49,590 nucleotides of DNA from Marinifilum fragile JCM 15579 (lineage in GTDB: Bacteria > Bacteroidota > Bacteroidia > Bacteroidales > Marinifilaceae), in contig NZ_BAZX01000030.1 of assembly GCF_001310955.1 (NCBI RefSeq), positions 1-49,590 of the forward strand. The letters are read 5' to 3'. Shown piece by piece: positions 25,734 through 34,932 of the stretch (the stretch's first letter is position 1; every line of letters starts with the position of its first letter). A program made the position numbers and the translations under genes. The notes below the pieces were generated by a model. It was not told the DNA's origin. It made no database searches and saw nothing but the letters and a program-made list of their open reading frames with translations.

Positions 25734-27593
25734 TTATCTGAATACTACCCTCTTATCAGATATTTTACTTTCAATTTTTTGTTTTAATTCTTCCAGACAA
25801 TTATACATCTCGGGATATAATCTTTTATTTACGTCACCTCTTTCCTTATCCAACATCCAGAAATTAATTAAATCGAGAGTTGATTCGCCCTTGTAATTCA
25901 ACACTCTAAAATCTAGTCGACTACTGTCGGATATTAATTCCTTTAAACAGGCACATGCATCTTTCTGAGCACCCAAACGTAAATGGGTTAGATTATGAAT
26001 CATCTGCATTAAAGGGGTATTACCGGCTGAATTTTTACTATTCACATTGGTATTAGGATTACTTATTAAAGTTTTTACCAGAACCGTTGCATAAGCATCC
26101 ACTGCATAATGTAAGGCAGTCGCACCAATGTAGTCAGGCAGGTTTGGATCAATGTCTGGATTTTGCATCAGTTGCCTTACCAATTCTGATCGCAATTGCA
26201 AGTTCGATTGAATTTCTTCATCCGAATATCCATATGACCTTTTCTTTGTGTAACACAACCAGGTCAAAGGTGTTCGTGCCAGTTGATTTTCGATTACATT
26301 AGGATTTGCATTGTAATCCAGGCAAAGCTTAATATTCTCCTTGTAAAAATCAACTTCATCTATTTTCGCATCAGTACCTATTCGGTTTACAAATTTCGAT
26401 AATTCTTGGGAAGCTCCGTAATTATACTCGTCATTCGGTTTTAGTTTGTCAACAAGTTCTGTATTCTTATCATCTAACCAGTTTTTTCTTCTTGCGTAGT
26501 CAAAGGCAGAAAAATTAACATTGTTTAAACTATTCAATTGCAGGTTATCTCGCGCAAGAAACAAGTTAATTAACTCAATTCCTCTGGCATTTATTCGATT
26601 TACTCCACTGTTGCTACTCATTAAATACTGCTGCAATGGGTTATTGTTATAGTAATAGTTACGAATATTTACATCTACCTTGGGACTGTTCAATAGTAAT
26701 TTTATTAGCTCAATTGGGTGATCACAGGATCTCTTTTCCTTTTCCAAGTAATATGTACCCAAAGCGTAATGCAAAGCGGTATTTCCCATGGCATCCTGAA
26801 TATTAGGATTCGTACTGTCCAACGAAAGTGCTTCCTGTAGTAGCGCTAGCTTTTGTCTGCCATTGATATGTTTCCACTGTTCAAATAAAAACAACTTATG
26901 TAAGGGAGTGTGTCCCAATGAATCCTGCATATTCCAATAAGGAACTGTCCATCCTTTGTAGTTATCTTTAACACGAATGGTGAGTTTCTTACACTCACCT
27001 TGGTCTACAATTTGATTTTGATTTCTATCGGTAAATAGCAAAATATAGAATTCGCTTCCCTGTATTTCGGACATAACTGTGGAATGTCCCATAAAGTTTA
27101 GGGAGTCAATTTCAAACTCTAACTTAATCATATCCCCCAACGAACCGAGTGAATTCACCCTCTTATTTTCCTCGCTCTGATAAAACAGATAGTGATGTCC
27201 ATAAGAATTAAAATTTAGAGATTCATAACCTCCATCTTTAGTTGCAGCCATTCCTGTTCCAGGAGCAAAACACCCAATTGAGTCGATAGGCATGCCTGTT
27301 TGCATCTTGGGCACTTGTTCTGCATTATAAAATGCAGCAATTCGTGTGGCGCAAAACTCATTTGCTTCAGAATCGTAACACTTATTGTAAAAACGAAGGG
27401 CAAATTTGCTTTTATCTATCTCTATTGTATCACTTTGGGTGGATATTGGCAACTCAATACCATTCTGAAAAACATAGACTGTACCATAATTATCCGAATG
27501 CTTACTTCCTTGTATTTTTAACATTGAGCATGATTGTAGTACAATCACAATAAAAATAAGCACAATTAATTGTAATGAATATTTCCTCTGCAT
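25734..27593 (-). CDS. Lipoprotein with ankyrin-like repeats
   Basis: From ATG 27593 it has 619 residues. AGAAGGAAGAG is upstream, and a TTG seven codons earlier is rejected. The signal ends LQSC (C23 or so), a lipobox. Residues about 30-210 form a beta-rich region without a recognised family. From about 215 on, degenerate ankyrin repeats appear: GHTPLHKL, GNTALHYALG, ARTPLTWLC, GATALHYAV, GNTPLMQM. Repeats are spaced unevenly, with long loops. Ankyrin arrays usually bind proteins. The gene precedes the lipoprotein gene 24781-25674 and follows lgt in the same direction, separated from lgt by a terminator. Confidence 0.75.
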   Translation of the reverse strand: MQRKYSLQLIVLIFIVIVLQSCSMLKIQGSKHSDNYGTVYVFQNGIELPISTQSDTIEIDKSKFALRFYNKCYDSEANEFCATRIAAFYNAEQVPKMQTGMPIDSIGCFAPGTGMAATKDGGYESLNFNSYGHHYLFYQSEENKRVNSLGSLGDMIKLEFEIDSLNFMGHSTVMSEIQGSEFYILLFTDRNQNQIVDQGECKKLTIRVKDNYKGWTVPYWNMQDSLGHTPLHKLFLFEQWKHINGRQKLALLQEALSLDSTNPNIQDAMGNTALHYALGTYYLEKEKRSCDHPIELIKLLLNSPKVDVNIRNYYYNNNPLQQYLMSSNSGVNRINARGIELINLFLARDNLQLNSLNNVNFSAFDYARRKNWLDDKNTELVDKLKPNDEYNYGASQELSKFVNRIGTDAKIDEVDFYKENIKLCLDYNANPNVIENQLARTPLTWLCYTKKRSYGYSDEEIQSNLQLRSELVRQLMQNPDIDPNLPDYIGATALHYAVDAYATVLVKTLISNPNTNVNSKNSAGNTPLMQMIHNLTHLRLGAQKDACACLKELISDSSRLDFRVLNYKGESTLDLINFWMLDKERGDVNKRLYPEMYNCLEELKQKIESKISDKRVVFR

Positions 27594-27632
27594 CCTGTAA
27601 CTCTTCCTTCTCAAATTGATAGTTAGAACATA

Positions 27633-27665
27633 AAAAAATCCGAACCATACTGATTCGGATTTTTA
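27633..27665 (-). terminator. Terminator downstream of lgt
   Basis: Stem AAAAATCCGAA/TTCGGATTTTT (11 bp) with an 11-base loop and T-run on the minus strand, 17 bases past the lgt stop. Confidence 0.9.
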
Positions 27666-27682
27666 AATTTCATAATGAATCT

Positions 27683-28483
27683 TTATGCTGTTTTTGCTTT
27701 TAAATTTCTAATAACGAAATAAGCTCCTAGTAAAACAAATGGTATACTTAACCATTGTCCCATATTTAAAGCCATCCCTTCTTCAAATGCTTCCTGATTT
27801 TCTTTAATGAACTCGATGAAGAAACGAGCAGTAAAAATCAATACCAAAAAGGCTCCAAAAATCATACCTGAGCGTTGTTTTGCATCTGTTTTCCAGTACA
27901 TATACATTAAAACACCAAAAGAAATCAGGTAACAAATTGCTTCGTACAATTGCGCTGGATGACGAGGTGCCTTTGGATCTTCAATAGAAGCTCTAACAAA
28001 CTCAAATCCCCATGAAACAGATGTTTTCACTCCAATAATCTCAGAGTTCATCAGATTACCCAAACGAATGAAACATCCTGCCAAAGCAACCGGAATTACA
28101 ACGTAATCCAAAATCCAAAGAATTGATTTTTTGCTTACTTTTTTCGAATAGAACCACAAAGCGGTGATAATACCAATTGCAGCACCATGAGAAGCCAATC
28201 CTCCATGCCATACTTTTATTATTTCTGCCGGATGCTGTGAGTAAAATTCCCAGCCATAGAATAAAACATGGCCTAAACGAGCTCCTACCACAGTGGCAAT
28301 CATGGTATACAGGAACAATTTATCAAGTAATTCAAGCTTGATTCCATCCTTCTTAAACATTTTCTCAACAATATAGTATCCCAACAAAAAGCCAAGGGCA
28401 AAAAGTAATCCGTACCAACGCACAGAGAAGGACCCAATCGTAAAAATTTCAGGTTTTACATCCCAAAGGATTGATAGTAACAT
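27683..28483 (-). CDS. lgt: Prolipoprotein diacylglyceryl transferase
   Basis: Inner-membrane enzyme that transfers diacylglycerol from phosphatidylglycerol to the lipobox cysteine of prolipoproteins. It has 266 residues with seven or so hydrophobic segments and the Lgt signatures FALGFLLGYYIVEKMF, GARLGHVLFYG, HGGLASHGAAIG and FIRLGNLMNSEIIG. It is the enzyme needed for the two lipoproteins encoded just downstream and for others in the window. The upstream region carries a promoter with an adjacent palindrome (28511-28550). Confidence 0.96.
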   Translation of the reverse strand: MLLSILWDVKPEIFTIGSFSVRWYGLLFALGFLLGYYIVEKMFKKDGIKLELLDKLFLYTMIATVVGARLGHVLFYGWEFYSQHPAEIIKVWHGGLASHGAAIGIITALWFYSKKVSKKSILWILDYVVIPVALAGCFIRLGNLMNSEIIGVKTSVSWGFEFVRASIEDPKAPRHPAQLYEAICYLISFGVLMYMYWKTDAKQRSGMIFGAFLVLIFTARFFIEFIKENQEAFEEGMALNMGQWLSIPFVLLGAYFVIRNLKAKTA

Positions 28484-28510
28484 ATCAGTTATTTTTAGAG
28501 TTCAGTGTAT

Positions 28511-28550
28511 CAAAACTAAATGGATTGTCCCGATAAACGGAACAATCCAT
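28511..28550 (-). promoter_or_regulatory. lgt promoter with adjacent palindrome
   Basis: On the minus strand TAGTTTTG (28518-28511) is a -7 box, 28 bases from the lgt start. Directly upstream lies an inverted repeat, ATGGATTGT/ACAATCCAT with an inner CCG/CGG pair (28520-28550), filling the -33 to -7 interval. An operator role is inference. A hairpin from an upstream transcript is an alternative. Confidence 0.5.
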
Positions 28551-28849
28551 GTGAAAATAATATTAATATTTCATTTTAACCTGAATTCGATTAAAAATAT
28601 CAACACAGTAAGTCAGATTTATTCAAGATTAAGTTTAAAAATTCTGAAAGAATACCGAGGTATTGTAAAGAATTTTTAAGCTAAAGATTGGATGAAGATG
28701 ACTTCACTTACTTTATTCCTTATTTTTTGCATAAATCGCTTCATATTTTTTCGAATTATCCCGATAATACTTCAAAAATCTGAAACAATTTCTTCTAAAA
28801 AATAATTGAAACTGTGTACATATTTTTATTCAAATTCAGGTTACGAAAA
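28551..28849. other. Intergenic region holding a compound hairpin
   Basis: A 51-base structure spans 28632-28682. The outer stem AGTTTAAAAATTCT/AGAATTTTTAAGCT has 14 pairs (one G-U). The inner stem is AATAC/GTATT with loop CGAG, and the two are separated by a small internal loop. There is no T-run on either side, so it is not a standard terminator. No gene is visible in the rest of this gap. Confidence 0.55.
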
Positions 28850-31800
28850 TTAAGCAGGAACACCTTTACCATGACATTGCTTAAATTTCTTACCGCTACC
28901 ACAAGGACATGGCTCGTTACGCCCTACTTTTTGAACGTTTCTAACTGGCTCAGCCTTTTTAGGAGCTTGTTTTCTACCATCCGAACCTAATTCCTCTTTA
29001 GAAGTTCTCAAGTTACTCATATCGCGTTTGCGCACTTCTGCTTCACGAACTTCTTCAGGATCTTGCAATGGAATGTGACCTTTTGTCAAACTTGCAACAA
29101 CACTCTTATTCACATTTTCAACCATTGCCTTAAACAAGTTGAACGATTCAAACTTGTAAATCAACAATGGATCTTTTTGTTCGTAAGATGCATTCTGTAC
29201 CGACTGCTTCAATTCATCCATCTCGCGCAAGTGTTCTTTCCATGATTCATCAATTGTAGCAAGGATAGAAACTTTCTCGAAAGAACGAACTACATCTTCC
29301 GCTTCAGTATCATAAGCTTTCTTCAGGTGAGTTACCACATTAAACATCTTAGAACCATCAGTAAATGGAACTACAATGTTCTCGTACAATTCACCTTTAG
29401 ATTCGAATACATTTTTAATAACAGGATAAGCTTGTTTTGCAATACCTTCAGTCTTTCTTTTATAAGTATCTAATACTACATCGTAGATTTTCTGCGTAGT
29501 ATCAGATGGATTGTCTTTCAAGAATTCTTCTTCACTCACTGGAGATTCGACAGAGAATGTACGGATCAATTCCATTTTGAACTCTTCGAAATCACCTCCG
29601 TGGTATTCATTTACAATTGCTTCTGCCACATCAAACATCATATTGGCAATATCCACTTGAATACGCTCTCCGAATAATGCATGACGACGACGCTTGTAGA
29701 TTACCTCACGTTGAGAGTTCATTACATCATCGTACTCCAATAGACGCTTACGAATACCAAAGTTATTCTCTTCCACTTTCTTCTGAGCACGCTCGATAGA
29801 TTTGGTAATCATGCTGTGCTGAATCACTTCACCTTCTTCAAGACCCATGCGGTCCATAAGCTTCACAATTCTGTCGGAGCTGAACAAACGCATCAAATCG
29901 TCTTCCAAAGAAACAAAGAACTGAGATGAACCAACATCTCCCTGACGACCAGCACGACCACGCAACTGACGGTCAACACGACGAGAATCATGACGTTCTG
30001 TACCAATAATAGCCAAACCGCCGGCAGCTTTCACTTCATCGGTTAATTTAATATCGGTACCACGACCTGCCATATTGGTAGCAATGGTTACAGTTCCCTT
30101 CTTACCTGCTTCAGCAACAATATCAGCCTCTTTTTGGTGCAATTTCGCATTCAGTACATTGTGTTTGATTCCACGAATCTTAAGCATTCTACCCAATAAT
30201 TCCGAAATCTCAACCGAAGTTGTACCTACCAATACCGGACGGCCTTCGTTCACCAAATTCACAATCTCTTCAATTACTGCTGCATACTTTTCTCGCTTGG
30301 TTTTATAAACCAAATCATCACGGTCATCACGCGCGATAGGACGGTTTGTAGGAATAACTACAACCTCCAATTTATAGATATCCCAGAATTCACCAGCTTC
30401 GGTTTCCGCAGTACCGGTCATACCTGAAAGCTTGTGATACATTCTAAAGTAATTCTGTAAGGTAATGGTCGCAAATGTTTGTGTTGCAGCTTCAATCTTC
30501 ACATTTTCTTTTGCTTCAATTGCCTGGTGCAAACCGTCAGAATAACGACGACCTTCCATAATACGACCAGTTTGCTCATCAACGATCTTCACTTTACCAT
30601 CCATTAAAACGTACTCAACGTCTTTCTCGAATAAAGTGTAAGCTTTTAATAACTGGTTTACGGTATGTACTCTTTCCGATTTTACCGAGTAAGATTGAAT
30701 CAATTCATCTTTTTGCTTCAATTTCTCTTCATCAGAAAGATCCGACTTCTCAATCACCGCAACTTCTGAACCGATATCAGGCAACACAAAGAATCCTGCA
30801 TCATTGGTATCACCACTCAACAAGTCGATACCTTTATCGGTTAATTCAATTGAGTTATGCTTTTCATCGATAACAAAATACAATTCATCAGTAATGATGT
30901 GCATGTTTTTGTTGTTCTCCTGCATGTAGAAGTTTTCGGTCTTTATTAATGTAGCCTTATTACCCTGCTCACTTAAGAACTTGATCAATGGCTTCATTTT
31001 TGGCAAACCTTTAAAGGTTCTCAACAACAGCTTCGCTCCTTCTTCCTGCTCTTTCTTATCTGTACTATTTAGTAATTTCTTCGATTCGGTAAAGATTTTC
31101 ATTACCAAATCATTCTGAGCTTTCACCAAATTCTGAACCTGAGGCTTCAGTGCATCAAATTGCTGATGGTCTCCTCTTGGAATTGGACCAGAGATAATCA
31201 AAGGCGTACGAGCATCATCAATTAATACCGAGTCAACCTCGTCGACGATAGAATAGTTATGACGACGTTGCACCAAATCCTTAGGATTCGTTGCCATATT
31301 ATCACGCAAGTAGTCAAAACCAAATTCATTATTGGTACCGAATGTAATATCTGAAGCATATGCTTTTCTACGCTCATCCGAGTTTGGAGAATGCTTATCA
31401 ATACAATCTACCGACATTCCGTGGAATTGGTACAATGGTCCCATCCATTCCGAGTCACGTTTTGCTAGGTAATCATTCACGGTTACCACGTGAACACCAC
31501 GACCGGTCAATGCGTTCAAGAATACAGGCAAGGTTGCAACCAATGTTTTACCTTCCCCTGTTGCCATCTCGGCAATTTTACCTTGATGAAGAACTGTACC
31601 ACCAATCAGCTGCACATCGTAGTGAATCATGTCCCAAACAATCTCTGTACCTCCTGCAGTCCAAGAGTTGAAGAATACTGCTTTGTCTCCGTCAATCTGA
31701 ACATTGTCGAAATGTGGAGCCAAATCACGATCGAATTGAGTTGCCGTTACTTCAATTTCCTCATTCTCTGCAAAACGACGAGCAGTATCTTTTACAATCG

Positions 31801-32143
31801 CAAAAGCTATTGGTAAAATATGCTCCAATACCTCTTCGATTTTCTCATCAATTTCTCCTTCAATCTTATCAATCTGATCGTAAATGTCTTCCTTCTCATT
31901 TACAGAAAGTCTACCATTTTCGATCTTGTCTTTCAAGGATTTAATCTGATCATTTTCTGCTTGTACGTAATCTTGAATACGTTGCTTTAATTTTGCAGAT
32001 TCTTCACGAATACCATCGTGGCTTAGTTTTGTTACTCTATCATACTCAGCTTTAATCTTTGCCAAATAAGGAGCTAATTCTTTTAAGTCTCTGTCTGATT
32101 TGTTACCAAACAGTTTTCCTAATGTTTTATCTAGAAAACCCAT
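28850..32143 (-). CDS. secA: Preprotein translocase ATPase SecA
   Basis: Motor that drives unfolded preproteins through SecYEG. It has 1097 residues, longer than the 901 of E. coli, as usual for Bacteroidota. Domains in order: the N-terminal region with a charged insertion (about 60-110), Walker A MATGEGKT at 193-200, [16 protein letters not shown] (motif II), a preprotein-crosslinking domain enlarged by inserted segments, and a second motor domain with [10 protein letters not shown]-terminal zinc site is at C1079, C1081, C1090 and H1091, for SecB or ribosome contacts. No promoter box is evident in the 101 bp between it and the upstream small exported gene, so the two are probably cotranscribed. 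Confidence 0.97.
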   Translation of the reverse strand: MGFLDKTLGKLFGNKSDRDLKELAPYLAKIKAEYDRVTKLSHDGIREESAKLKQRIQDYVQAENDQIKSLKDKIENGRLSVNEKEDIYDQIDKIEGEIDEKIEEVLEHILPIAFAIVKDTARRFAENEEIEVTATQFDRDLAPHFDNVQIDGDKAVFFNSWTAGGTEIVWDMIHYDVQLIGGTVLHQGKIAEMATGEGKTLVATLPVFLNALTGRGVHVVTVNDYLAKRDSEWMGPLYQFHGMSVDCIDKHSPNSDERRKAYASDITFGTNNEFGFDYLRDNMATNPKDLVQRRHNYSIVDEVDSVLIDDARTPLIISGPIPRGDHQQFDALKPQVQNLVKAQNDLVMKIFTESKKLLNSTDKKEQEEGAKLLLRTFKGLPKMKPLIKFLSEQGNKATLIKTENFYMQENNKNMHIITDELYFVIDEKHNSIELTDKGIDLLSGDTNDAGFFVLPDIGSEVAVIEKSDLSDEEKLKQKDELIQSYSVKSERVHTVNQLLKAYTLFEKDVEYVLMDGKVKIVDEQTGRIMEGRRYSDGLHQAIEAKENVKIEAATQTFATITLQNYFRMYHKLSGMTGTAETEAGEFWDIYKLEVVVIPTNRPIARDDRDDLVYKTKREKYAAVIEEIVNLVNEGRPVLVGTTSVEISELLGRMLKIRGIKHNVLNAKLHQKEADIVAEAGKKGTVTIATNMAGRGTDIKLTDEVKAAGGLAIIGTERHDSRRVDRQLRGRAGRQGDVGSSQFFVSLEDDLMRLFSSDRIVKLMDRMGLEEGEVIQHSMITKSIERAQKKVEENNFGIRKRLLEYDDVMNSQREVIYKRRRHALFGERIQVDIANMMFDVAEAIVNEYHGGDFEEFKMELIRTFSVESPVSEEEFLKDNPSDTTQKIYDVVLDTYKRKTEGIAKQAYPVIKNVFESKGELYENIVVPFTDGSKMFNVVTHLKKAYDTEAEDVVRSFEKVSILATIDESWKEHLREMDELKQSVQNASYEQKDPLLIYKFESFNLFKAMVENVNKSVVASLTKGHIPLQDPEEVREAEVRKRDMSNLRTSKEELGSDGRKQAPKKAEPVRNVQKVGRNEPCPCGSGKKFKQCHGKGVPA

Positions 32144-32244
32144 AATGATTTATTGATTTCAATATTGATTGCATTCCTCTACAAATAGAGGAAGCTATAA
32201 TGTATTTAAAATAGAAAGCTGGTTCAAGCTAGAACCTTAATGAA
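32144..32244 (-). promoter_or_regulatory. Structured spacer between the secA leader gene and secA
   Basis: On the transcript, hairpin 1 (GGTTC-6-GAACC, 32221-32236) begins 8 bases after the stop of the upstream gene. Hairpin 2 (TTCCTCTA-4-TAGAGGAA, 8 bp perfect, 32174-32193) follows and hides a GAGGA Shine-Dalgarno-like stretch about 35 bases before the secA ATG. Neither is followed by a T-run, so they look regulatory and not terminating. A translating or stalled ribosome could remodel them. Confidence 0.55.
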
Positions 32245-32637
32245 TTAGCATGAATAACCTGGAGCACGAATGGGATTATCGCGCTTAACAACTTGGCTAA
32301 AACATGGTTCTGAATAAGGAAGATATCCTTTTAAATCCTCTGGTTCAGGATAATTCAGAAAATTTAATTGCTGATTTAATGCAGGTATTTTAGGCAAATT
32401 CTTTAATACAGACAATTCCTCTGCATTTGAAAAACATGAACCGGCCAACTTTTCCTGTTCTACATTTATCAGAATTGGTGAAGCAAATGCTTCATCCAGA
32501 TGTTGAATATGATCGGCATACCATTCTGCGAATAGTTCGTTGTCCATAGTAAAATCCTGAGCATTGGCCATAGGTACGGCTGCCGCACATCCCGTGAGCA
32601 CACAAAAAACTACTATGAGGTATCTGTTCATATCCAT
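32245..32637 (-). CDS. Putative secA-regulating arrest peptide (SecM-like)
   Basis: Exported small protein of 130 residues from ATG 32637 (128 from ATG 32631). The N-terminal signal (MNRYLIVVFCVLTGC, then AVPMANAQ) has a signal-peptidase I site AxA and also a lipobox-like LTGC. The middle is acidic with no recognised domain. The C-terminus reads FSQVVKRDNPIRAPGYSC, so PIRAPG ends three residues before the end. E. coli SecM has the same plan: signal sequence, poorly conserved middle, arrest motif ending GIRAGP four residues before the stop, and secA next in the operon. RAPP/RAPG-type arrest peptides known from other phyla share the RAP core. Not homologous in overall sequence as far as I can see. 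Stalling is inferred, not shown. Confidence 0.65.
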   Translation of the reverse strand: MDMNRYLIVVFCVLTGCAAAVPMANAQDFTMDNELFAEWYADHIQHLDEAFASPILINVEQEKLAGSCFSNAEELSVLKNLPKIPALNQQLNFLNYPEPEDLKGYLPYSEPCFSQVVKRDNPIRAPGYSC

Positions 32638-32643
32638 CGAGAC

Positions 32644-32651
32644 CAAAAGTA
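32644..32651 (-). promoter_or_regulatory. -7 promoter box of the secA leader operon
   Basis: TACTTTTG on the minus strand matches TAnnTTTG. Transcription should start about 6 bases downstream, right at ATG 32637, so the mRNA would be leaderless or nearly so. Its final TTG is a false in-frame start at 32646. The -33 element is not clear. Confidence 0.6.
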
Positions 32652-32803
32652 GAAATTTTTATTGGTTTGAAGTCATTTTTATGAAAATAATTTAGCTGAC
32701 AGACTTCTCAAACTCAATAATGCTTGTTCTTGTCACTTCTTTCAAATTCCTCAATCCTAATTTTATTTCCCTTTAAAGTGGTGATATCCTAACAAATTGA
32801 GTA

Positions 32804-32845
32804 TAAAAAAGAATGTCAATGCTTATGTATTGGACATCCTTTTTA
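32804..32845 (-). terminator. Terminator of the downstream ferritin gene
   Basis: Minus-strand imperfect stem GGATGTCCAAT/ATTGACATTC followed by six T, 24 bases past the stop of the gene at 32869. Confidence 0.75.
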
Positions 32846-32868
32846 AAATTATCTCGAAAGTTCCATTA

Positions 32869-33366
32869 TCATTCCTGTGTTCTTACCCTCATGTTATTAT
32901 CCATGATATACATTCCCTCACCCTTGGCATCAAACATCCTCAACTGATCCAGAATCTCACTAACTGAAGCCTCTTCTTCTACTTGTTCCGTTACAAACCA
33001 ATTTAAGAATATCTTAGAGGCATGATCTTTTTCTGCATTAGCTACGTTTACACATTCATTAATCAGGTCTGTTACCTTTAGTTCATGTTTGTAGGTTTCC
33101 TCAAAAACATCTAGCACACCTTTCCAATCATGCGGTACTGAAGGTATTTGTTCCAACAAAACCCTGCCTCCTCTTTCGTTCACATAATCCAACATTCTCA
33201 TGGCATGTCCCGCTTCCTCTTTCGATTGAACCTGCATCCAATGTGCAAATCCTGGATATCCCAAATCGGCCAGGTAATTAGACATTGACAGATACAGATA
33301 AGCAGACCAAAACTCCATATTGATTTGCTTATTTAAAACTTCTTGTACTTTTTTGTTGATAATCAT
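32869..33366 (-). CDS. Non-heme ferritin
   Basis: Iron-storage ferritin subunit of 165 residues (24-mer family). Ferroxidase residues are in place: E in QINMEFWSAYLYLS (about 17), E-E-x-x-H in SKEEAGHAMRM (about 49-53), E in the YKHELKVTDLI helix (about 94), and Q127 in FVTEQVEEEASV. It is the second of two tandem ferritins, separated by a terminator, so it is likely transcribed separately. It is diverged from its neighbour (both share the ERGGRV loop). Bacterioferritin is excluded since no heme methionine context is seen. Confidence 0.93.
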   Translation of the reverse strand: MIINKKVQEVLNKQINMEFWSAYLYLSMSNYLADLGYPGFAHWMQVQSKEEAGHAMRMLDYVNERGGRVLLEQIPSVPHDWKGVLDVFEETYKHELKVTDLINECVNVANAEKDHASKIFLNWFVTEQVEEEASVSEILDQLRMFDAKGEGMYIMDNNMRVRTQE

Positions 33367-33452
33367 CTTGAAATCATTTTAGTGCGACTTAAAAACCATA
33401 AGGAAGAAGTTACAAAATTTATTGCCAATCAGAACTATAAATTTGACGCACG

Positions 33453-33480
33453 AAAAAAGCCCCATGATAACATGAGGCTT
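33453..33480 (-). terminator. Terminator of the upstream ferritin gene
   Basis: Minus-strand stem AAGCCTCATG/CATGGGGCTT (9 pairs, one mismatch) followed by TTTTTT, 23 bases past the stop of the gene at 33504. Confidence 0.85.
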
Positions 33481-33503
33481 GAAGTATTTCATCAAGAATA
33501 TCC

Positions 33504-34013
33504 TTATACTGCAGGAGCAACAAAAGTTCTTGCTTTAAATTCTTTATCCAACATATACAAACCTTGTCCCTGGCAGTTGAACATCTTTAATTGGTCAATA
33601 ATTTCACTTACAGTTGCTTCTTCCTCAACTTGCTCGTCTACAAACCATTTCATGAAGTTCACAGTTGCATGATCTTTTTCTTCCATAGCAACATTTACAC
33701 AACCATTAATCAAGCTAGTTACTTTCTCTTCGTGCTTTAATGTTTCTTCATAAATATTTAAAACACCATCCCACTCCGAAGGCACTTCAGCAATTGGTTG
33801 AAGAATAACACGTCCACCTCTTTCATTCACAAAGTCCATCATTTTCATCGCGTGGAAAGTTTCTTCTTCAAACTGTACTTTCATCCAATTTGCGAAACCT
33901 GGCATTCCGTTCGCGTTAAAATAGTTAGACATTGATAAATAGAAATAAGCCGACCAAAATTCAGCATTAATCTGCTCATTCAAAATCTTCTCAACATTTT
34001 TATTGATAGCCAT
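33504..34013 (-). CDS. Non-heme ferritin
   Basis: Ferritin subunit of 169 residues, paralogue of the gene at 32869. Ferroxidase motifs are NAEFWSAYFYLSMSNYF, FEEETFHAMKMMDFVNERGG and FVDEQVEEEATV. The two differ mainly in the second half, which suggests different iron or redox roles or conditions of expression, as in other bacteria with paired ferritins. It has its own -7 box upstream (34049-34056). Confidence 0.93.
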   Translation of the reverse strand: MAINKNVEKILNEQINAEFWSAYFYLSMSNYFNANGMPGFANWMKVQFEEETFHAMKMMDFVNERGGRVILQPIAEVPSEWDGVLNIYEETLKHEEKVTSLINGCVNVAMEEKDHATVNFMKWFVDEQVEEEATVSEIIDQLKMFNCQGQGLYMLDKEFKARTFVAPAV

Positions 34014-34048
34014 AATGTATAATCTTTTTTGTGTTTTCTAATTTCATT

Positions 34049-34056
34049 CAAATGTA
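34049..34056 (-). promoter_or_regulatory. -7 promoter box of the 33504-34013 ferritin
   Basis: TACATTTG on the minus strand fits TAnnTTTG, 36 bases upstream of the ATG. No clear -33 element is seen. Confidence 0.45.
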
Positions 34057-34465
34057 AGAGAAATCTATCAATCCCCTATTTTAGTTTATTAAATTTAATG
34101 CTTATTTAAACTCAAACTAAATACTAAACAATTAACAAGACTTACCTAGCAATTGTTCTACAAATTCGATCAAAAAATACCCCAACAGAAAAATTCCATT
34201 GGGGTAAAATACAAATGATGTAGTGAAAACTAACTTATTGCGAACTACATCTATACAACACTAACAAAATGATGAAAACACTTCTAAACAACACTAAATA
34301 TAATTTTAATCATGGCGAGATTAAATATTCAACATTTTGTTTTTTTAATCATATCCATTCAAACTTATTATCAAACCTTAGGTGATTGGAATAAATTGAA
34401 CAATAGCAAAGTAAGCTATACGAAACCTAAGCTACAATCACCATATGTTATGATTTTTTGTGCGA
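34057..34465. other. Intergenic region with several inverted repeats
   Basis: TACCCCAA (34178-34185) and TTGGGGTA (34199-34206) form a perfect 8-bp stem with a T-run on the minus strand, a terminator-like element far from any visible gene on that strand. GGTGATTG (34381-34388) pairs with CAATCACC (34435-34442), enclosing TAGC/GCTA, and CTTAGG/CCTAAG offers a competing fold. No convincing coding sequence is present. A small untranslated RNA bounded by these structures is possible. Confidence 0.4.
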
Positions 34466-34506
34466 AAAACACTCACCAAAGAGCAGTATGTCTGTCTAAG
34501 GTGAGT
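34466..34506 (-). terminator. Terminator of the flavodoxin/DUF2023 operon
   Basis: Minus-strand stem ACTCACC/GGTGAGT (7 bp, 22-base loop) followed by GTTTTT, 34 bases past the DUF2023 stop. Confidence 0.6.
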
Positions 34507-34539
34507 ATCGAATTAATAGCAAAAGAAAAATCTTTATAT

Positions 34540-34926
34540 CTAGCCAACTAACTTCGTATTGATAAGTTCATTATTGATCCCTGTTCGTTTAATATATCTC
34601 TCGTATTGCTGATTTCTATCGTAGCCAAGCATAATTCCCAGAATAAAATCCTGTTCATCGGTGAAATCAGATAAAGATTTATCTCCAAAGAATTTCACAA
34701 TCTGAATACACTCTTCTTTTCCAAAAAATACATTAATCTTGTTTTGGCTAACAGTTTGCAGAAAATAACTAATCCCTTTGCGTTGCAATAAATTTTCTGT
34801 TTTTTCCCTCTCACTGCGATGCATGGTGTGCAACACCAAACTTCTTAATCCTTTGTTGTATTCGTAAACGTGGTGAATCAAAATCTGCATGTCAGCAGTC
34901 TTATAATCCGAACAAGTTAGTTTCAT
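34540..34926 (-). CDS. DUF2023 family protein
   Basis: A 128-residue cytosolic protein without membrane or signal segments. I recognise it as probably DUF2023, a small Bacteroidota-type family (N-terminal MQILIHHVYEYNKGLRSLVLHT; GISYFLQTVSQNKINVFFG; central FTDEQDFILGIMLGYD). Family members are typically encoded next to flavodoxin, and here it starts 6 bp after the flavodoxin stop, so the two are translated together. A flavodoxin-related role is inferred from position only. The C-terminal 20 residues are basic and look flexible. Confidence 0.75.
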   Translation of the reverse strand: MKLTCSDYKTADMQILIHHVYEYNKGLRSLVLHTMHRSEREKTENLLQRKGISYFLQTVSQNKINVFFGKEECIQIVKFFGDKSLSDFTDEQDFILGIMLGYDRNQQYERYIKRTGINNELINTKLVG

Positions 34927-34932
34927 CCTCTT

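Noticed and set aside
28692..28805. Plus-strand 37-codon hydrophobic ORF downstream of secA
   Set aside because: It lies in AT-rich intergenic DNA without a promoter or ribosome-binding site. Hydrophobic codons follow from the T-rich composition.
32060..32186. Short ORF starting AUG just after the AGAGGA in hairpin 2 and overlapping the secA start
   Set aside because: The Shine-Dalgarno-like sequence is only one base from the AUG and is paired in a hairpin. The 15-codon product has no support.
34312..34551. Plus-strand ORF of 79 codons between the ferritins and DUF2023
   Set aside because: It overlaps the 3' end of the DUF2023 gene, has no ribosome-binding site and no domain, and its sequence is filled by inverted repeats better explained as structured non-coding DNA.
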